NCBI GenBank assembly: GCA_937864995.1
Contig: CALMDL010000199.1
Location: 1-7,020, forward strand
Reading direction: 5' to 3'
Length of the DNA: 7,020 nucleotides
Origin: an uncultured Candidatus Altimarinota bacterium
GTDB lineage: Bacteria > Patescibacteriota > Gracilibacteria > BD1-5 > UBA6164
Every line of letters starts with the position of its first letter. The first letter of the stretch is position 1. Under the pieces are notes generated by a model. It was not told the DNA's origin. It ran no database searches and saw only the letters and a list, made by a program, of their open reading frames with translations. The translations under genes and the position numbers were made by a program. Below are positions 6,971 through 7,020 of the stretch, one piece after another.

Positions 6971-7020
6971 AAGTATCAAAATTTTAATATAGATTTAATT
7001 TAATGCAAATTTAATGTGGT
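6971..7020. other. Right-edge tail, no supportable gene
   Basis: Fifty AT-rich bases after the dnaB terminator. An ATG at 7014 could open a plus-strand gene, and on the minus strand a short frame ends in TAA. Neither is long enough to judge. Confidence 0.3.

Noticed and set aside
1..7020. UGA = Trp (mycoplasma code 4)
   Set aside because: TGA sits at invariant glycines (GKT in DnaB, SGG in DprA, NGD in HtpX), while TGG is used as Trp, so glycine is required.
1..7020. CRISPR array, tRNA, rRNA, insertion sequence or phage genes
   Set aside because: No regularly spaced repeats, cloverleaf or GC-rich RNA islands, transposase or phage motifs were seen on either strand. All recognised genes are chromosomal types.

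Overview
The window is a very AT-rich stretch (about three quarters A+T or more) from a bacterium that reads UGA as glycine (translation table 25). This points to the Candidate Phyla Radiation lineages Gracilibacteria (BD1-5/GN02) or Absconditabacteria (SR1). Read with the standard code, every gene except the TPR gene's tail breaks into short pieces. Read with UGA = Gly, eight continuous genes appear, and in-frame TGA falls on glycines that are invariant in their families: the DnaB Walker A glycine, the Gly-Gly of the DprA nucleotide-binding fold, and the HtpX Asn-Gly-Asp after the zinc motif. TGG is kept for tryptophan. All visible stops are TAA or TAG. I cannot separate the two phyla from this sequence alone.

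Layout from left to right: the 3' part of htpX (membrane zinc protease); a secreted SLH-like (S-layer homology) protein; a small AroQ-type chorismate mutase domain; a minus-strand four-helix membrane protein convergent with it; a divergently placed six-helix membrane protein; dprA (DNA processing, competence); a membrane-anchored TPR protein; and complete dnaB (replicative helicase). The last 50 bases hold no supportable gene. No gene-free stretch exceeds 300 bases.

Most genes look like separate transcription units. Symmetric A-tract/T-tract hairpins follow htpX, the SLH gene, the chorismate mutase (shared with the convergent gene), the six-helix protein, the TPR gene and dnaB. Only dprA and the TPR gene (56 bp apart, no hairpin seen) may be co-transcribed. 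No Shine-Dalgarno sequence is visible before any of the seven visible starts. The starts lie instead in short T/A-rich tracts, two of which share identical 13-base strings.

No single new multi-gene system is evident. The points most worth following are the recoded UGA (including tandem UGA-UGA codons at functional sites), an orphan chorismate mutase with an altered active site, the SD-less T-rich start contexts, and the dprA start that follows directly on a terminator T-tract.
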